From the NCBI GenBank assembly GCA_030040155.1, contig JASHUG010000046.1:1-51362 (forward strand): 51,362 bases of DNA, read 5' to 3'. This document shows positions 1-7,436 of this stretch, one piece after another (position 1 is the first letter of the stretch; each line of letters starts with the position of its first letter). The position numbers were made by a program, and so were the translations under genes. Below the pieces are notes generated by a model. The model searched no databases. It was given only the letters and a program-made list of their open reading frames with translations, and was not told the DNA's origin. This DNA comes from Streptosporangiaceae bacterium. GTDB lineage: Bacteria; Actinomycetota; Actinomycetes; Streptosporangiales; Streptosporangiaceae.

Positions 1-195
1 GACCTGGCGAGCGGAGCCGCGCGGCGCGGCAGCCCGCAGCGCGACTTCCCGCAGCGCGGCAGATCGCGCAGCCGCGGCGGGGCGGGTGGCCGCCAGGCCC
101 TGGGGCGCGGAGGCGACCGCAAGGCCAAGAGACAGCGCGAGCGCCGCCACGCAAATTCGCCCGATTAAACCGGATCTACCACTCGAAACGGGCAT
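1..195 (-). CDS. Secreted protein of unknown function (N-terminal part only)
   Basis: The reading frame runs off the left edge, leaving 65 codons. The ATG at 195 is preceded by GGAGG six bases upstream, a strong ribosome binding site that fixes the start. The product begins with basic residues (MPVSSGRSGLIGR), then a hydrophobic run (ICVAALALSLGLAVASA) and small residues suited to signal peptidase I, so it looks exported. The mature part visible is only an Ala/Arg-rich low-complexity stretch. The function cannot be told from this fragment. It lies downstream of the amino-sugar genes on the same strand but is separated from them by about 150 bases. Confidence 0.6.
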   Translation of the reverse strand, partial: MPVSSGRSGLIGRICVAALALSLGLAVASAPQGLAATRPAAAARSAALREVALRAAAPRGSARQV

Positions 196-242
196 ACGCT
201 TCCTCCCAGGAAGGTGCACGTGCCAACCACCGCGCCTGGCCA

Positions 243-259
243 CCGCCGTTTAGCGGCGG
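243..259. terminator. GC hairpin downstream of the SIS-domain gene
   Basis: CCGCCG, a five-base loop (TTTAG) and CGGCGG form a perfect 6-bp stem. It lies about 85 bases past the stop codon of the SIS-domain gene and before the next start on the same strand. There is no T tract, which is common for actinobacterial terminators. The assignment rests only on position and pairing. Confidence 0.35.
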
Positions 260-342
260 CGCGATGAGCAGCAATGGGCTGTTTCCGATACAACAGACCC
301 TCAAGCCCTCGGTTGGTTGCCTTGACCGCGAGTATTTATGAG

Positions 343-1401
343 TCAGTCCGTCTGGGTTACCTTGCTCAGGCCGCGCGGGGAGTCCGGGTTGATTCCCAGT
401 TGCCTGGCCAGTGCCTCGGTCAGCAACTGGCCGGGGACGATCAGGCCTATCGGCGCGAGCCACTCCGGCAGGGCGGGTGCCGCCAGCGCGCGTGAGCAGG
501 CTGCGGCCAGCGCGGGTCCGCCGCCGATCCCATAGGCCCGCGCTCCCGCGCCGGTGACGCGGCGGGCCAGGTCGACCGTCCCTGCCAGCGTCGGGCCGGA
601 GTCGGCGGCCATGACGATCGCCGGCGTGTCAGCGTCAACGACCGCGATCGGCCCGTGCAGCAAGTCCGCGTACGACAGGCCCATCGCGTGCAGGTAACAC
701 GCCTCTTTCAACTTCAGCGCCAGCTCCAGCGCGGCCGAATAGGCCATGCCCCGGCCGGACACGACGACGCCAGGTACCTTGGCCAGCTCGTCCACGATCG
801 GGGTCAGGTCCAGCGGCGCGGCGAGCAACGCCGAGATCGCCTCGGGCGCCGCGCGTAGCTCACCAGGATCCAGCGGTGCGCCCAGCGCCAGCGCGAGGAC
901 CGCCAGCGCCGCGAGTTCGGTCGTAAACGTCTTGGTCGCCGGAACCGCCCGCTCAATGCCCGCCTGCGTAACGAAGGCGACGTCGGCGGCCACGGCTAGC
1001 GGCGAGTCCGCTCCGCCGTTGGTGATCGCCAGCGTCCGCGCTCCGTTGGCCTTGGCCCACTCCAGGGTCTCGACGATCTCCGCGGTCCGTCCGGACTGGG
1101 ACAGCGCCACCGCCAGCACGCCGTCCAGGTCAATCGAGGCCTTGTAGGTCGTCGCGATCGACGGCGACGCGAGCGACGCGAGCCGGCCAGCGTGTGCCTG
1201 GATCAGGTAGCTGCCGTACACGGCGGCGTTGTCTGAGGTGCCCCGCGCGATCAGCAGCACCTGCCGCGTGTCTGCCGCAAGCCGGGCCACCTCATCCCGA
1301 CGTGGTAGCAGCCAGTCAATCGTCGCCCGCAGCGCCTCGGGCTGCTGCTCGATCTCCTGCCACATCAGCGACGGACTCGGCCCGTTCCCATCCGTTGCCA
1401 T
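343..1401 (-). CDS. Two-SIS-domain sugar-phosphate enzyme (GlmS isomerase-like / NagB-II type)
   Basis: 352 residues with two SIS sugar-isomerase domains, roughly residues 35-165 and 195-330. Visible motifs are ARGTSDNAA (52-60), SQSGRT (101-106, phosphosugar loop) and the C-terminal NPDSPRGLSKVT (338-349), which resembles the tail of the GlmS isomerase half. There is no N-terminal glutaminase domain, so it is not a full GlmS. Proteins of this build include glucosamine-6-phosphate deaminases of the NagB-II type. It follows nagA by 51 bases on the same strand, so converting glucosamine-6-phosphate to fructose-6-phosphate after deacetylation by NagA is the likely role. That substrate is inferred from context; another amino-sugar phosphate is possible. 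Confidence 0.85.
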   Translation of the reverse strand: MATDGNGPSPSLMWQEIEQQPEALRATIDWLLPRRDEVARLAADTRQVLLIARGTSDNAAVYGSYLIQAHAGRLASLASPSIATTYKASIDLDGVLAVALSQSGRTAEIVETLEWAKANGARTLAITNGGADSPLAVAADVAFVTQAGIERAVPATKTFTTELAALAVLALALGAPLDPGELRAAPEAISALLAAPLDLTPIVDELAKVPGVVVSGRGMAYSAALELALKLKEACYLHAMGLSYADLLHGPIAVVDADTPAIVMAADSGPTLAGTVDLARRVTGAGARAYGIGGGPALAAACSRALAAPALPEWLAPIGLIVPGQLLTEALARQLGINPDSPRGLSKVTQTD

Positions 1402-1452
1402 GCTGTGTCAGTTTCCTTCCCGCAATGCCGTCGCGCGGCGCGCTACCTTCCC

Positions 1453-2637
1453 TTATGCCGCCACCGCCGCGAGCGTATCCGCGGCACCATCGGTATATAC
1501 CAGCCGGCCGCCCACCCAGGTAGCCCTCGTCACCAGATCCGGACCCAGCCAGGCCATATCTGCGGCGGCGCCGGGAACCAGGCGGCCAAGGTCCGGGCGT
1601 CCGATCAGGTCGGCCGGAACGCGGGAAGCGGCGGCGATCGCGATCCCCAGCGGGACACCGCATGACACCGCGTTCGCGACCGCCCGGTCCATCCGCAGCG
1701 CTGACCCCGCTAGGGTGCCGTCCGCGCGCACCGGCGGCTCCCCGTCACCAACGGGGAGGGTGATGGGCTCGCCTCCGAGCAGGTACTCCCCCGGCGGCAT
1801 CCCCGCGCACGCGGCCGCGTCCGTGACCAGGGCGATCCGGCCGGGAGCGGCGGCGAACGCGATCTTCGCCGGCGCGGCCACCACGTGCCGGAGGTCGAGG
1901 ACCAGGCCGCTGGTCAGGAGCGGATCGGTGAGCGCCTGGCCAACCACGCCTGGCTCACGGTGGTGGAGCCCACGCTGCGCGTTGAACAGGTGCGTCACCT
2001 TCCGCGCTCCGGCCGCACTCGCCGCCGCGACCTGGCGGGCCGTGGCGTCGCTGTGCCCCACGCTGACCAGCACGCCGGCCGCCGCAAGCTCGCTGATCGC
2101 TGCTAGCGCACCCGGCAGTTCAGGTGCCAGCGTGACCAGGCGCAGCGCGCCGCGGCCGGCCGCGAGCAGTTCGGTGACGGCAGCCGGGGTCGGGTCGATG
2201 ATGTACGCCGGGTTATGCGCGCCGCGTCGCGCGGCCGAAATGAACGGGCCCTCCAGGTGCACCCCGAGTACCCTGGCGCCGCTACTCATCGACGGCAGGA
2301 ACTCGGCCGCAGCCGCGACCGCGTCAGCCAATTCGCCAACCGGAGCGGTGATCATCGTCGGCAGGAACGCCGTCGTCCCCGTCTCGGGCAGCCGACGCGC
2401 CACGCTGGCCCAGCTGTCGGAGTCGGCTATCTGGAACTCAACGCCGTAATACCCATTGACCTGCAGGTCCACCAGTCCCGGCGCGAGCACGCCCTCCGGC
2501 AGCACGACGTCGGGCTCCCGCGGCGGGTCACCCGCGCCGACCTCGCGCACGGTGCCGCCATCGACAACGACATAACCGCCGGGAACGGGCTCGGGTCCGC
2601 CCTCGGCCGTCTGCACGCTGGGGGCGCTGATAATCAT
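1453..2637 (-). CDS. nagA: N-acetylglucosamine-6-phosphate deacetylase
   Basis: 394 residues, normal for the family. It hydrolyses GlcNAc-6-phosphate to glucosamine-6-phosphate and acetate in the cytoplasm during recycling of chitin or peptidoglycan sugars. Amidohydrolase motifs in order: PGLVDLQVNG (53-62), metal-binding HLEGP (127-131), GHSDA (194-198), THLFNA (215-220) and the catalytic Asp in VTDAA (Asp273). The usual DGxHV segment reads DLRHV (248-252), a mild variation. The ATG at 2637 is chosen because residues encoded further upstream are basic low-complexity sequence and overlap the hydrolase gene. The upstream hydrolase ends 11 bases before, and the SIS-domain gene follows, suggesting one transcript. 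Confidence 0.93.
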   Translation of the reverse strand: MIISAPSVQTAEGGPEPVPGGYVVVDGGTVREVGAGDPPREPDVVLPEGVLAPGLVDLQVNGYYGVEFQIADSDSWASVARRLPETGTTAFLPTMITAPVGELADAVAAAAEFLPSMSSGARVLGVHLEGPFISAARRGAHNPAYIIDPTPAAVTELLAAGRGALRLVTLAPELPGALAAISELAAAGVLVSVGHSDATARQVAAASAAGARKVTHLFNAQRGLHHREPGVVGQALTDPLLTSGLVLDLRHVVAAPAKIAFAAAPGRIALVTDAAACAGMPPGEYLLGGEPITLPVGDGEPPVRADGTLAGSALRMDRAVANAVSCGVPLGIAIAAASRVPADLIGRPDLGRLVPGAAADMAWLGPDLVTRATWVGGRLVYTDGAADTLAAVAA

Positions 2638-2648
2638 GACGTGAGAGG

Positions 2649-3854
2649 TCAGCTGCCGGCCTGCGCCGCGCGAGCACGGGAAGGCGGCGCGGTGATTTCT
2701 GCGGTTACCAGGAACCCTCGCATTTCGGCGGCCACCACGTCCGGGCGCTCCATCATCGCCACGTGTCCGACTCCTGGCAGCACGACGACCCGGCCGCACC
2801 TGAAGGTCCTGGCGGCGCGGCCGGCCGTGGACGGGTTGACCAGGCGGTCGTGGCTGCCGTGGATCACCAGCGTCGGCGCGGTCACCCGGGCCGCGTCCCG
2901 CCAGAGCGAGCCAGGGCCGCGGCGAAGATACTCGGCTACCAGCGCGCGGCCAGAGGCCAGCAGCACGTCAGTTGCATAGCCCAGGTCGTCGCGCCGGATG
3001 ACCTCAGCGATCGCCTCGGCACGGCGCTCCGGCTGCATCCGGCTTGGGTCAGCGTACAAGTCCCTGACGGACATCTCCGTGCGCCGCTCGGGCGGCAGTT
3101 GCCGCATGTGGTCCATCACCAGCCGGCCGATGACCGGCGTACTGACGAGCGCGAGACGGGCCGGCAGTAGCCGCGGCCGCAGGTCGGGCAGGGCTGGGGA
3201 GACAAGGGTCAGGGTCCTGACAAGTTCGGGACGCCGGGCCGCGATCCGAGTCAGGATCGCGCCGCCCATCGAGTTGCCGATGACGTGGACCGGCCAGTTG
3301 CCCCGCCGCTCGATCAACTCGATGACCGATTCGGCCCGCGCGGCCAGCGAGTAGTCTCCGTCAGGCGGAGGCGGCGAGAAGCCGAAGCCGGGCAGGTCAA
3401 TCGCCTCACCAGCCATGCCCGCGGTCCCCGGACCGAGCGCGTCGGGCTGGCGAAGCAGGTCCATCAGATCGGTCCAGTTCGCTGCGGAGCCGCCGAGGCC
3501 GTGCACGAAGAGCGCGGGCTCAGCATCGTGCCTGGCCGGGGCGGCACGGACGAACACGTCGCCGCTGGGCAGTTGCACCAGTTCGCCCGGCCACGCCGGT
3601 ATTGGCACCCCGCTGCTGACTGATCTTGGACCGCTATCCGGGGTGGCACTGCTATCTGAGGTGGGACCGCTATCCGATGTCGCGCTGCGATCTCGTGTCG
3701 CGCTGCGATCGGACGTCGCGCCGGCGCCAGGCGTGATGCTGCCGTCCGTCGGCGCGCTCGGGTTCAGTGCCCGGCGGCCGGCCGGCGCTGCGTCCGGACG
3801 TGAGCCACTATGGCTCAGTGTTGCGGCAGCATCAGGCACTTTCCGGTCGGTCAT
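2649..3854 (-). CDS. Alpha/beta hydrolase with disordered N-terminal segment
   Basis: 401 residues. The hydrolase fold starts near residue 90: oxyanion segment FVHGLGGSAANW (116-127), nucleophile elbow GNSMGG (Ser195), acid Asp336 (HGSHDRLV) and His364 (GVGHVAMME), so the triad is complete. Residues 40-80 are a Ser/Asp/Thr-rich low-complexity tract (repeats such as SDRSAT, DRSATSDSGP) absent from ordinary family members and probably flexible. No signal peptide is visible. The ATG at 3854 is the best supported start. The gene lies 53 bases after ku and 11 bases before nagA on the same strand. The substrate cannot be predicted; esterase, lipase or haloalkane-type activity are all open. Confidence 0.85.
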   Translation of the reverse strand: MTDRKVPDAAATLSHSGSRPDAAPAGRRALNPSAPTDGSITPGAGATSDRSATRDRSATSDSGPTSDSSATPDSGPRSVSSGVPIPAWPGELVQLPSGDVFVRAAPARHDAEPALFVHGLGGSAANWTDLMDLLRQPDALGPGTAGMAGEAIDLPGFGFSPPPPDGDYSLAARAESVIELIERRGNWPVHVIGNSMGGAILTRIAARRPELVRTLTLVSPALPDLRPRLLPARLALVSTPVIGRLVMDHMRQLPPERRTEMSVRDLYADPSRMQPERRAEAIAEVIRRDDLGYATDVLLASGRALVAEYLRRGPGSLWRDAARVTAPTLVIHGSHDRLVNPSTAGRAARTFRCGRVVVLPGVGHVAMMERPDVVAAEMRGFLVTAEITAPPSRARAAQAGS

Positions 3855-3907
3855 GCTGTCAGAGCCTACTCGCCGGTAGCGCTGTGATTGGCTGTGCGCA
3901 CGGCGGG

Positions 3908-5068
3908 TCAACTTGCGCGCCGTGGCCGACGCGGGGCGGCGTCAGACTCCTCCGATGCGGCCGCGCGCTTGGCCCTGGTCGCCTTGGCCGGCCCGTCTGC
4001 TGCGGCGGTCTTGGCCGCTGCCGCCTTGGCGGTGCCCGTCCCCGCTGTGCCACTCTTCGCCGTGCCGCTCTTCGCTGTGCCACTCTTCGCCGTGCCGGCC
4101 TTGGCTGTGCCGGTCTTCGCGGGGCCGGGCTTCGCAGTACCCGACTTTGCCGTGCCGACCTTGGCGGCCGTCTTGCCTGAGCCGCCCGCAGCCGACCGCG
4201 TCCTGGCGCCGGACGAGCGCGCCTTGGCCGGAGCCGGCTCCTCCTCGTCCTCGTCGCCGTCGGCCGCGGAACCGGCAGGCACGGTGCCCAGGCGTCCACC
4301 GCGAGCGGCGGCCAGGCTGGCGCGGAGGGCGTCCGCGAGGCTCGACGTCTCGCCCGACGGCTCCGCTTCCTCCTCCGGCTGCACGACCTCGCGCCCCTCG
4401 ACCTTCGCGTTCACCAATTCCTGCAGAGCCTCGCGATAGCTGTCGTGATACTCGTCCGGGTCGAAGTCCACGGTCATGGACTCGATGAGCGAACTGGCCA
4501 TCCGTAGTTCCTGGGGCCGTACCTCAACGTCGTCGTCGAGGAATGCGAACCCAGGCACGCGCACCTCGTCGGGCCACAGCAGCGTCTCGAGCACCAGCAC
4601 GTCGTCGCGCACGCGGAGAATGGCCAGGGACTCGCGCTGGCGCAGCGCGACCTGGGCGATGGCAATCTTGCCCGAGTCTTCAAGCGCGTCCCTGAGCAGG
4701 CAATACGCGCGGACTCCGGCCGGCTCGGGCTCGACGTAGTAACTCCGGTTGAACAGGATCGGGTCAAGCTGCTCCGCTGGAGTGAACTGGACGACCTCAA
4801 TGCTCTTCGTCGTCGGAAGCGGCAGTTCCGCCATGTCCTCCTCGGTCAAGATGACGATCTCGCCGCCAGGCAATTCGTAGCCCTTGGCAACGTCCTCGTA
4901 GGCCACCTCGACCTCTTCGATCGAACAGAACCGGCGGAACCTGATTCGCCCGCCGTCCTCCCGGTGTACCTGCCGGAACGCGATGTCCTTCTGCTCCGTG
5001 GCGGCGTAGAGTTTCACCGGGATCATGACCAGCCCGAAGGAAACTGCCCCCTTCCACATGCTGTGCAT
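3908..5068 (-). CDS. ku: Ku homologue, non-homologous end-joining DNA-end binding protein
   Basis: 386 residues. Bacterial Ku forms a homodimeric ring on DNA ends and recruits LigD. The opening MHSMWKGAVSFGLVMIPVKL and the core to about residue 250 (LPGGEIVILTEEDMAELPLP, then WPDEVRVPGF) are typical. Past residue 255 there is an acidic patch (DEDEEE, 272-277) and a Lys/Ala-rich tail with nine pentapeptide units of the type SGTAK (304-348), then a basic end. Mycobacterial Ku proteins also carry lysine-rich tails that contact DNA; this one is long and highly regular. AGGGAG five bases before ATG 5068 supports the start. No ligD is seen in the window. Confidence 0.95.
   Translation of the reverse strand: MHSMWKGAVSFGLVMIPVKLYAATEQKDIAFRQVHREDGGRIRFRRFCSIEEVEVAYEDVAKGYELPGGEIVILTEEDMAELPLPTTKSIEVVQFTPAEQLDPILFNRSYYVEPEPAGVRAYCLLRDALEDSGKIAIAQVALRQRESLAILRVRDDVLVLETLLWPDEVRVPGFAFLDDDVEVRPQELRMASSLIESMTVDFDPDEYHDSYREALQELVNAKVEGREVVQPEEEAEPSGETSSLADALRASLAAARGGRLGTVPAGSAADGDEDEEEPAPAKARSSGARTRSAAGGSGKTAAKVGTAKSGTAKPGPAKTGTAKAGTAKSGTAKSGTAKSGTAGTGTAKAAAAKTAAADGPAKATRAKRAAASEESDAAPRRPRRAS
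4025..4159 (-). repeat. 15-bp coding repeat in the Ku tail
   Basis: Nine in-frame 15-bp units encode xGTAK/xGPAK pentapeptides at Ku residues 304-348. The sixth to eighth units (SGTAK, SGTAK, SGTAG) are the most alike. Such an array may expand or contract by slippage without shifting the frame. Confidence 0.9.
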
Positions 5069-5090
5069 GGCTTCTCCCTACCCCGGCGGC

Positions 5091-5126
5091 ACTGTCGCTA
5101 CTGATGAGACTGGCGCTACTGATTAT
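5091..5126. repeat. 18-bp tandem repeat in the ku upstream region
   Basis: Two adjacent 18-bp copies differ at three positions and share ACTG-n-CGCTACTGAT-n-A. They lie 23 bases upstream of the ku start, in the spacer between ku and the divergent small acidic protein gene. They could be paired regulator sites or a simple duplication; no known operator was recognised. Confidence 0.5.
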
Positions 5127-5242
5127 CGTCTTGAATCCCGCACGGATGTGAGTCCCTAGCGCGGGTACTGATAGAACCAGTGTTGTCCGCATTTTGTCTT
5201 TCGGCAATATGTTCGATTGCCGCATTGACGAGAGGATCCGGG

Positions 5243-5416
5243 ATGAGTGACATGGGACTTGAGGCACCGGATGCCGACGCTGCGGAGCAGGGTCAGGACG
5301 CAATCCCGGTGCCGGGTGACGCCGATGAGTTCGGCGAGTTTCCGCTCGAGGTAAGCCCGGCTGACCGAGCCGAGCAGGCCCGTGAGCTGAGCCTCGACGA
5401 CGACGAGTACCGCTAG
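5243..5416 (+). CDS. Small acidic actinobacterial protein of unknown function
   Basis: 57 residues, strongly acidic. The C-terminus (FPLEVSPADRAEQARELSLDDDEYR region) resembles short conserved proteins seen in Streptomyces and relatives that end in a similar PADxxEQ...LDxDxYR pattern; no function is known to me. The ATG at 5243 is chosen because GAGAGGA lies upstream and the earlier codons encode an unlikely Cys-containing leader. It is divergent from ku and 87 bases ahead of the TetR gene. Soluble, with no membrane segment. Confidence 0.7.
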   Translation: MSDMGLEAPDADAAEQGQDAIPVPGDADEFGEFPLEVSPADRAEQARELSLDDDEYR

Positions 5417-5503
5417 CAGGACTCGGCAACCTACCCGGACGTAGGATTGCGGGAAGATCGCGGCGCAGTGGCGTCGCGGACAGCTTCATTTCCGGAGTGA
5501 AAC

Positions 5504-6124
5504 GTGACCGCATCGCCCCAGGCCAGGCCCGTAAGCACGCGCATGCCGCGGCCCGCGCGCCGGTTGCAGCTGCTCGGGGCGGCTCGCGACGTCTTCGTCG
5601 CTCAGGGCTACCACGCGGCAGCGATGGACGAGATTGCCGAGCGCGCCGGCGTCAGCAAGCCCGTGCTCTACCAGCACTTCCCTGGCAAGCTCGAGCTGTA
5701 TCTGGCGCTCCTGGATGAAAGCGCAAACGAGCTTGTCAAGATCATGAGTGAAGCGCTCTCATCGACGTCTGACAACCGTCAGCGGGTACCTGCCACGTTC
5801 AAGGCGTTCTACGACTATGTCGCCGATGCCGGAGAAGCGTTCCGGCTCGTCTTCGAGTCCGACCTAAGTAACGAGCCAGCCGTTCGTGCCCGCGTGGAGC
5901 ACGCCATGTACGAGTGCGCCGATATGGTGAGCCAGTTCATCCGCGAGGATGCCGGGGTCAGCAATGAGGAAGCTCATCTGCTTGGCATGGCGCTGGTGGG
6001 CATGGCCCAGGTCAGCGCGCGCTACTGGCTGAGTACAAATCAGGCCATGCCGAAGGATGCCGCCGAGCAGCTGATCGCCAGGCTGGCCTGGCGTGGCCTC
6101 AGCGACTGGCCGCTCACGAGCTGA
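5504..6124 (+). CDS. TetR/AcrR family transcriptional regulator
   Basis: 206 residues. The N-terminal three-helix DNA-binding domain spans about residues 16-65, with the helix-turn-helix AAAMDEIAERAGVSKPVLYQHF (38-59, given in part as MDEIAERAGVSKPVLYQHF) typical of TetR proteins. The C-terminal ligand-binding domain is helical and unassigned. The GTG at 5504 is preceded by GGAG at seven-base spacing. The gene stands alone between the small acidic protein and DUF3107. A hairpin follows it at 6183-6199. Its ligand and targets are unknown; relatives sit beside DUF3107 in many actinobacteria. Confidence 0.93.
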   Translation: MTASPQARPVSTRMPRPARRLQLLGAARDVFVAQGYHAAAMDEIAERAGVSKPVLYQHFPGKLELYLALLDESANELVKIMSEALSSTSDNRQRVPATFKAFYDYVADAGEAFRLVFESDLSNEPAVRARVEHAMYECADMVSQFIREDAGVSNEEAHLLGMALVGMAQVSARYWLSTNQAMPKDAAEQLIARLAWRGLSDWPLTS

Positions 6125-6182
6125 TCGCGGCCACCGAAACCCCACGAGCGGCATCGAGCCTTTTCGCTCGCGGCGTAGCCGC

Positions 6183-6199
6183 CGGAAGCCATGCTTCCG
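6183..6199. terminator. Hairpin after the TetR gene
   Basis: CGGAAGC, loop CAT and GCTTCCG form a perfect 7-bp stem 58 bases past the TetR stop and ahead of the DUF3107 gene. No T tract follows. It is best read as a terminator isolating the two genes. Confidence 0.45.
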
Positions 6200-6252
6200 C
6201 CCGTGCCGCGACCTTCCCCATTAGCCTCGTAAGGGCTGAGGTGAGGAGAGCC

Positions 6253-6477
6253 GTGGAAGTCAAGATCGGGATACAGTCGGCGCCGCGCGAGCTCGTCTTG
6301 GAGACCAACGAGGCAGCGGACAAGGTGGAAGAGGCGCTCAAGGCGGCGGTCAAGGAAGGCGGGACCTTCACGCTGGCCGACGACAAGGGCGGCAAGGTTC
6401 TGGTGCCGGCGGACAAGATCGCCTACGTCGAATTCGGCGGGACCGAGCCGCGCCGGGTCGGGTTCAGCAACCTCTAG
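6253..6477 (+). CDS. DUF3107 family protein
   Basis: 74 residues: a small alpha/beta protein conserved across actinobacteria with no assigned function. The sequence begins MEVKIGIQSAPRELVLETNE and ends with the family-typical GGTEPRRVGFSNL. The GTG at 6253 is chosen over GTG 6241 because GAGGAG sits just upstream of it and homologues begin at this point. It converges with the ferritin-like gene 16 bases further on. In other actinobacteria DUF3107 lies beside the same ferritin-like and DEAD-box genes, so the neighbourhood is ancestral. Confidence 0.9.
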   Translation: MEVKIGIQSAPRELVLETNEAADKVEEALKAAVKEGGTFTLADDKGGKVLVPADKIAYVEFGGTEPRRVGFSNL

Positions 6478-6493
6478 CAGCTGCGCTTCCGGC

Positions 6494-7174
6494 TCAGTCC
6501 GCTAGTCCCAGGGCAGCCATCCGGGCCACATGGGCATCGGTGAGCTCAGCGAACATCCGTCCAATATCCCCCAGCTGGTTCGCGGCGTCACCGACAAGCA
6601 GGCGGGCCAGCGGCTCGCGATCGGCCGCAACTCGCTGCGCCTGGCCGAGCGCCTCACCTACAAGCCGACGGGCCCACAGCCCTAGCCGCCCGGCCACGCG
6701 CGGGTCGGTTTCGATGGCCTCCCGCACCCTGGCCACGATGAATTCCGTCTTGCCGGTGTCGGCGAGCACCGTCTGGACGAGCTGCTTATTCGCCGGGTCG
6801 AGAACCCGCGCGACAGTCCGGTAGAAGTCAGCCGCTATCTCGTCTCCCACGTAGGCCTTCACCAGGCCTTCTAGCCAGTCCGATGGAGCGGTCCTGGCGT
6901 GAAAGGCGTCGATCGGCCCGACGAACGGCTGCATGACCGTCGTTGGATCCGCCGCCAGCTCCTCGATGCGCGCACGCAGCAGCTGGAAGTGGCCGAACTC
7001 GGCGACCGCCAGTTCGGCCAGCGCGGTCTTGTCCGGCAGTGATAGCGCCAGCGCCGCATCGTCGGAGATCCGGAAGAAGGCGGTCAGCGAGGCATACGCG
7101 AGCAGGCCGAGCAGATCGAGCACGCCGTCAGCAGGTGGCTCGCCGGACCCCGGATCTTGGTCGTCGTGGTCCAC
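6494..7174 (-). CDS. Ferritin-like fold protein (MiaE-like superfamily)
   Basis: 226 residues, all helical. It matches an actinobacterial ferritin-like family of about 230-240 residues found beside DUF3107. Helix 2 has AVAEFGHFQLL (Glu59, His62) and helix 3 has LVKAYVGDEIAADFY (Asp111/Glu112), the spacing of a di-metal site. The first helix (AYASLTAFFRISDD) lacks the Glu expected at the metal-binding position, so the site may be incomplete. The GTG at 7174 is used because it begins the conserved region, though no clear ribosome binding site precedes it. Function is unknown; tRNA hydroxylase activity is a fold-level analogy only. Confidence 0.85.
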   Translation of the reverse strand: MDHDDQDPGSGEPPADGVLDLLGLLAYASLTAFFRISDDAALALSLPDKTALAELAVAEFGHFQLLRARIEELAADPTTVMQPFVGPIDAFHARTAPSDWLEGLVKAYVGDEIAADFYRTVARVLDPANKQLVQTVLADTGKTEFIVARVREAIETDPRVAGRLGLWARRLVGEALGQAQRVAADREPLARLLVGDAANQLGDIGRMFAELTDAHVARMAALGLAD

Positions 7175-7277
7175 CTGCGAAGCGTAACAATTCGGCACCT
7201 TCCCCGGCGCCCGCAACGGTTCTGCGGGAGCGCTTCCCAAGTGCACGAAGTTGCTCTTGCTACACTGTGACGCGATA

Positions 7278-7292
7278 CACATGAGGAATGTG
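7278..7292. promoter_or_regulatory. Inverted repeat in the ferritin-like / helicase spacer
   Basis: CACAT-GAGGA-ATGTG is a perfect 5-bp inverted repeat midway in the 262-base divergent spacer between the ferritin-like and DEAD-box helicase genes. A second short palindrome, GTGAC-G-GTCAC, lies at 7328-7338. Either could be an operator; neither matches a site I can name. Confidence 0.25.
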
Positions 7293-7436
7293 ATAGGCCC
7301 CCGGAAGCGTTATACAGATAGCTCGGCGTGACGGTCACCGAGGCGTCTTCGCCCGGACGACGGCGCGCTAGTTCTCCTTCGCGAGTGCGCGGCTGCCGGC
7401 CGCGCTGCGGCTCTGTCTGCCGCGCAGGAGAACGAT

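Noticed and set aside
1229-2449. 406-codon plus-strand open frame opposite the SIS and nagA genes
   Set aside because: Ser/Ala/Arg-rich antisense shadow without any motif, spanning two well-supported genes.
4025-4159. CRISPR-like array in the Ku region
   Set aside because: The repeats are contiguous 15-bp coding units without spacers and stay in frame as pentapeptides.
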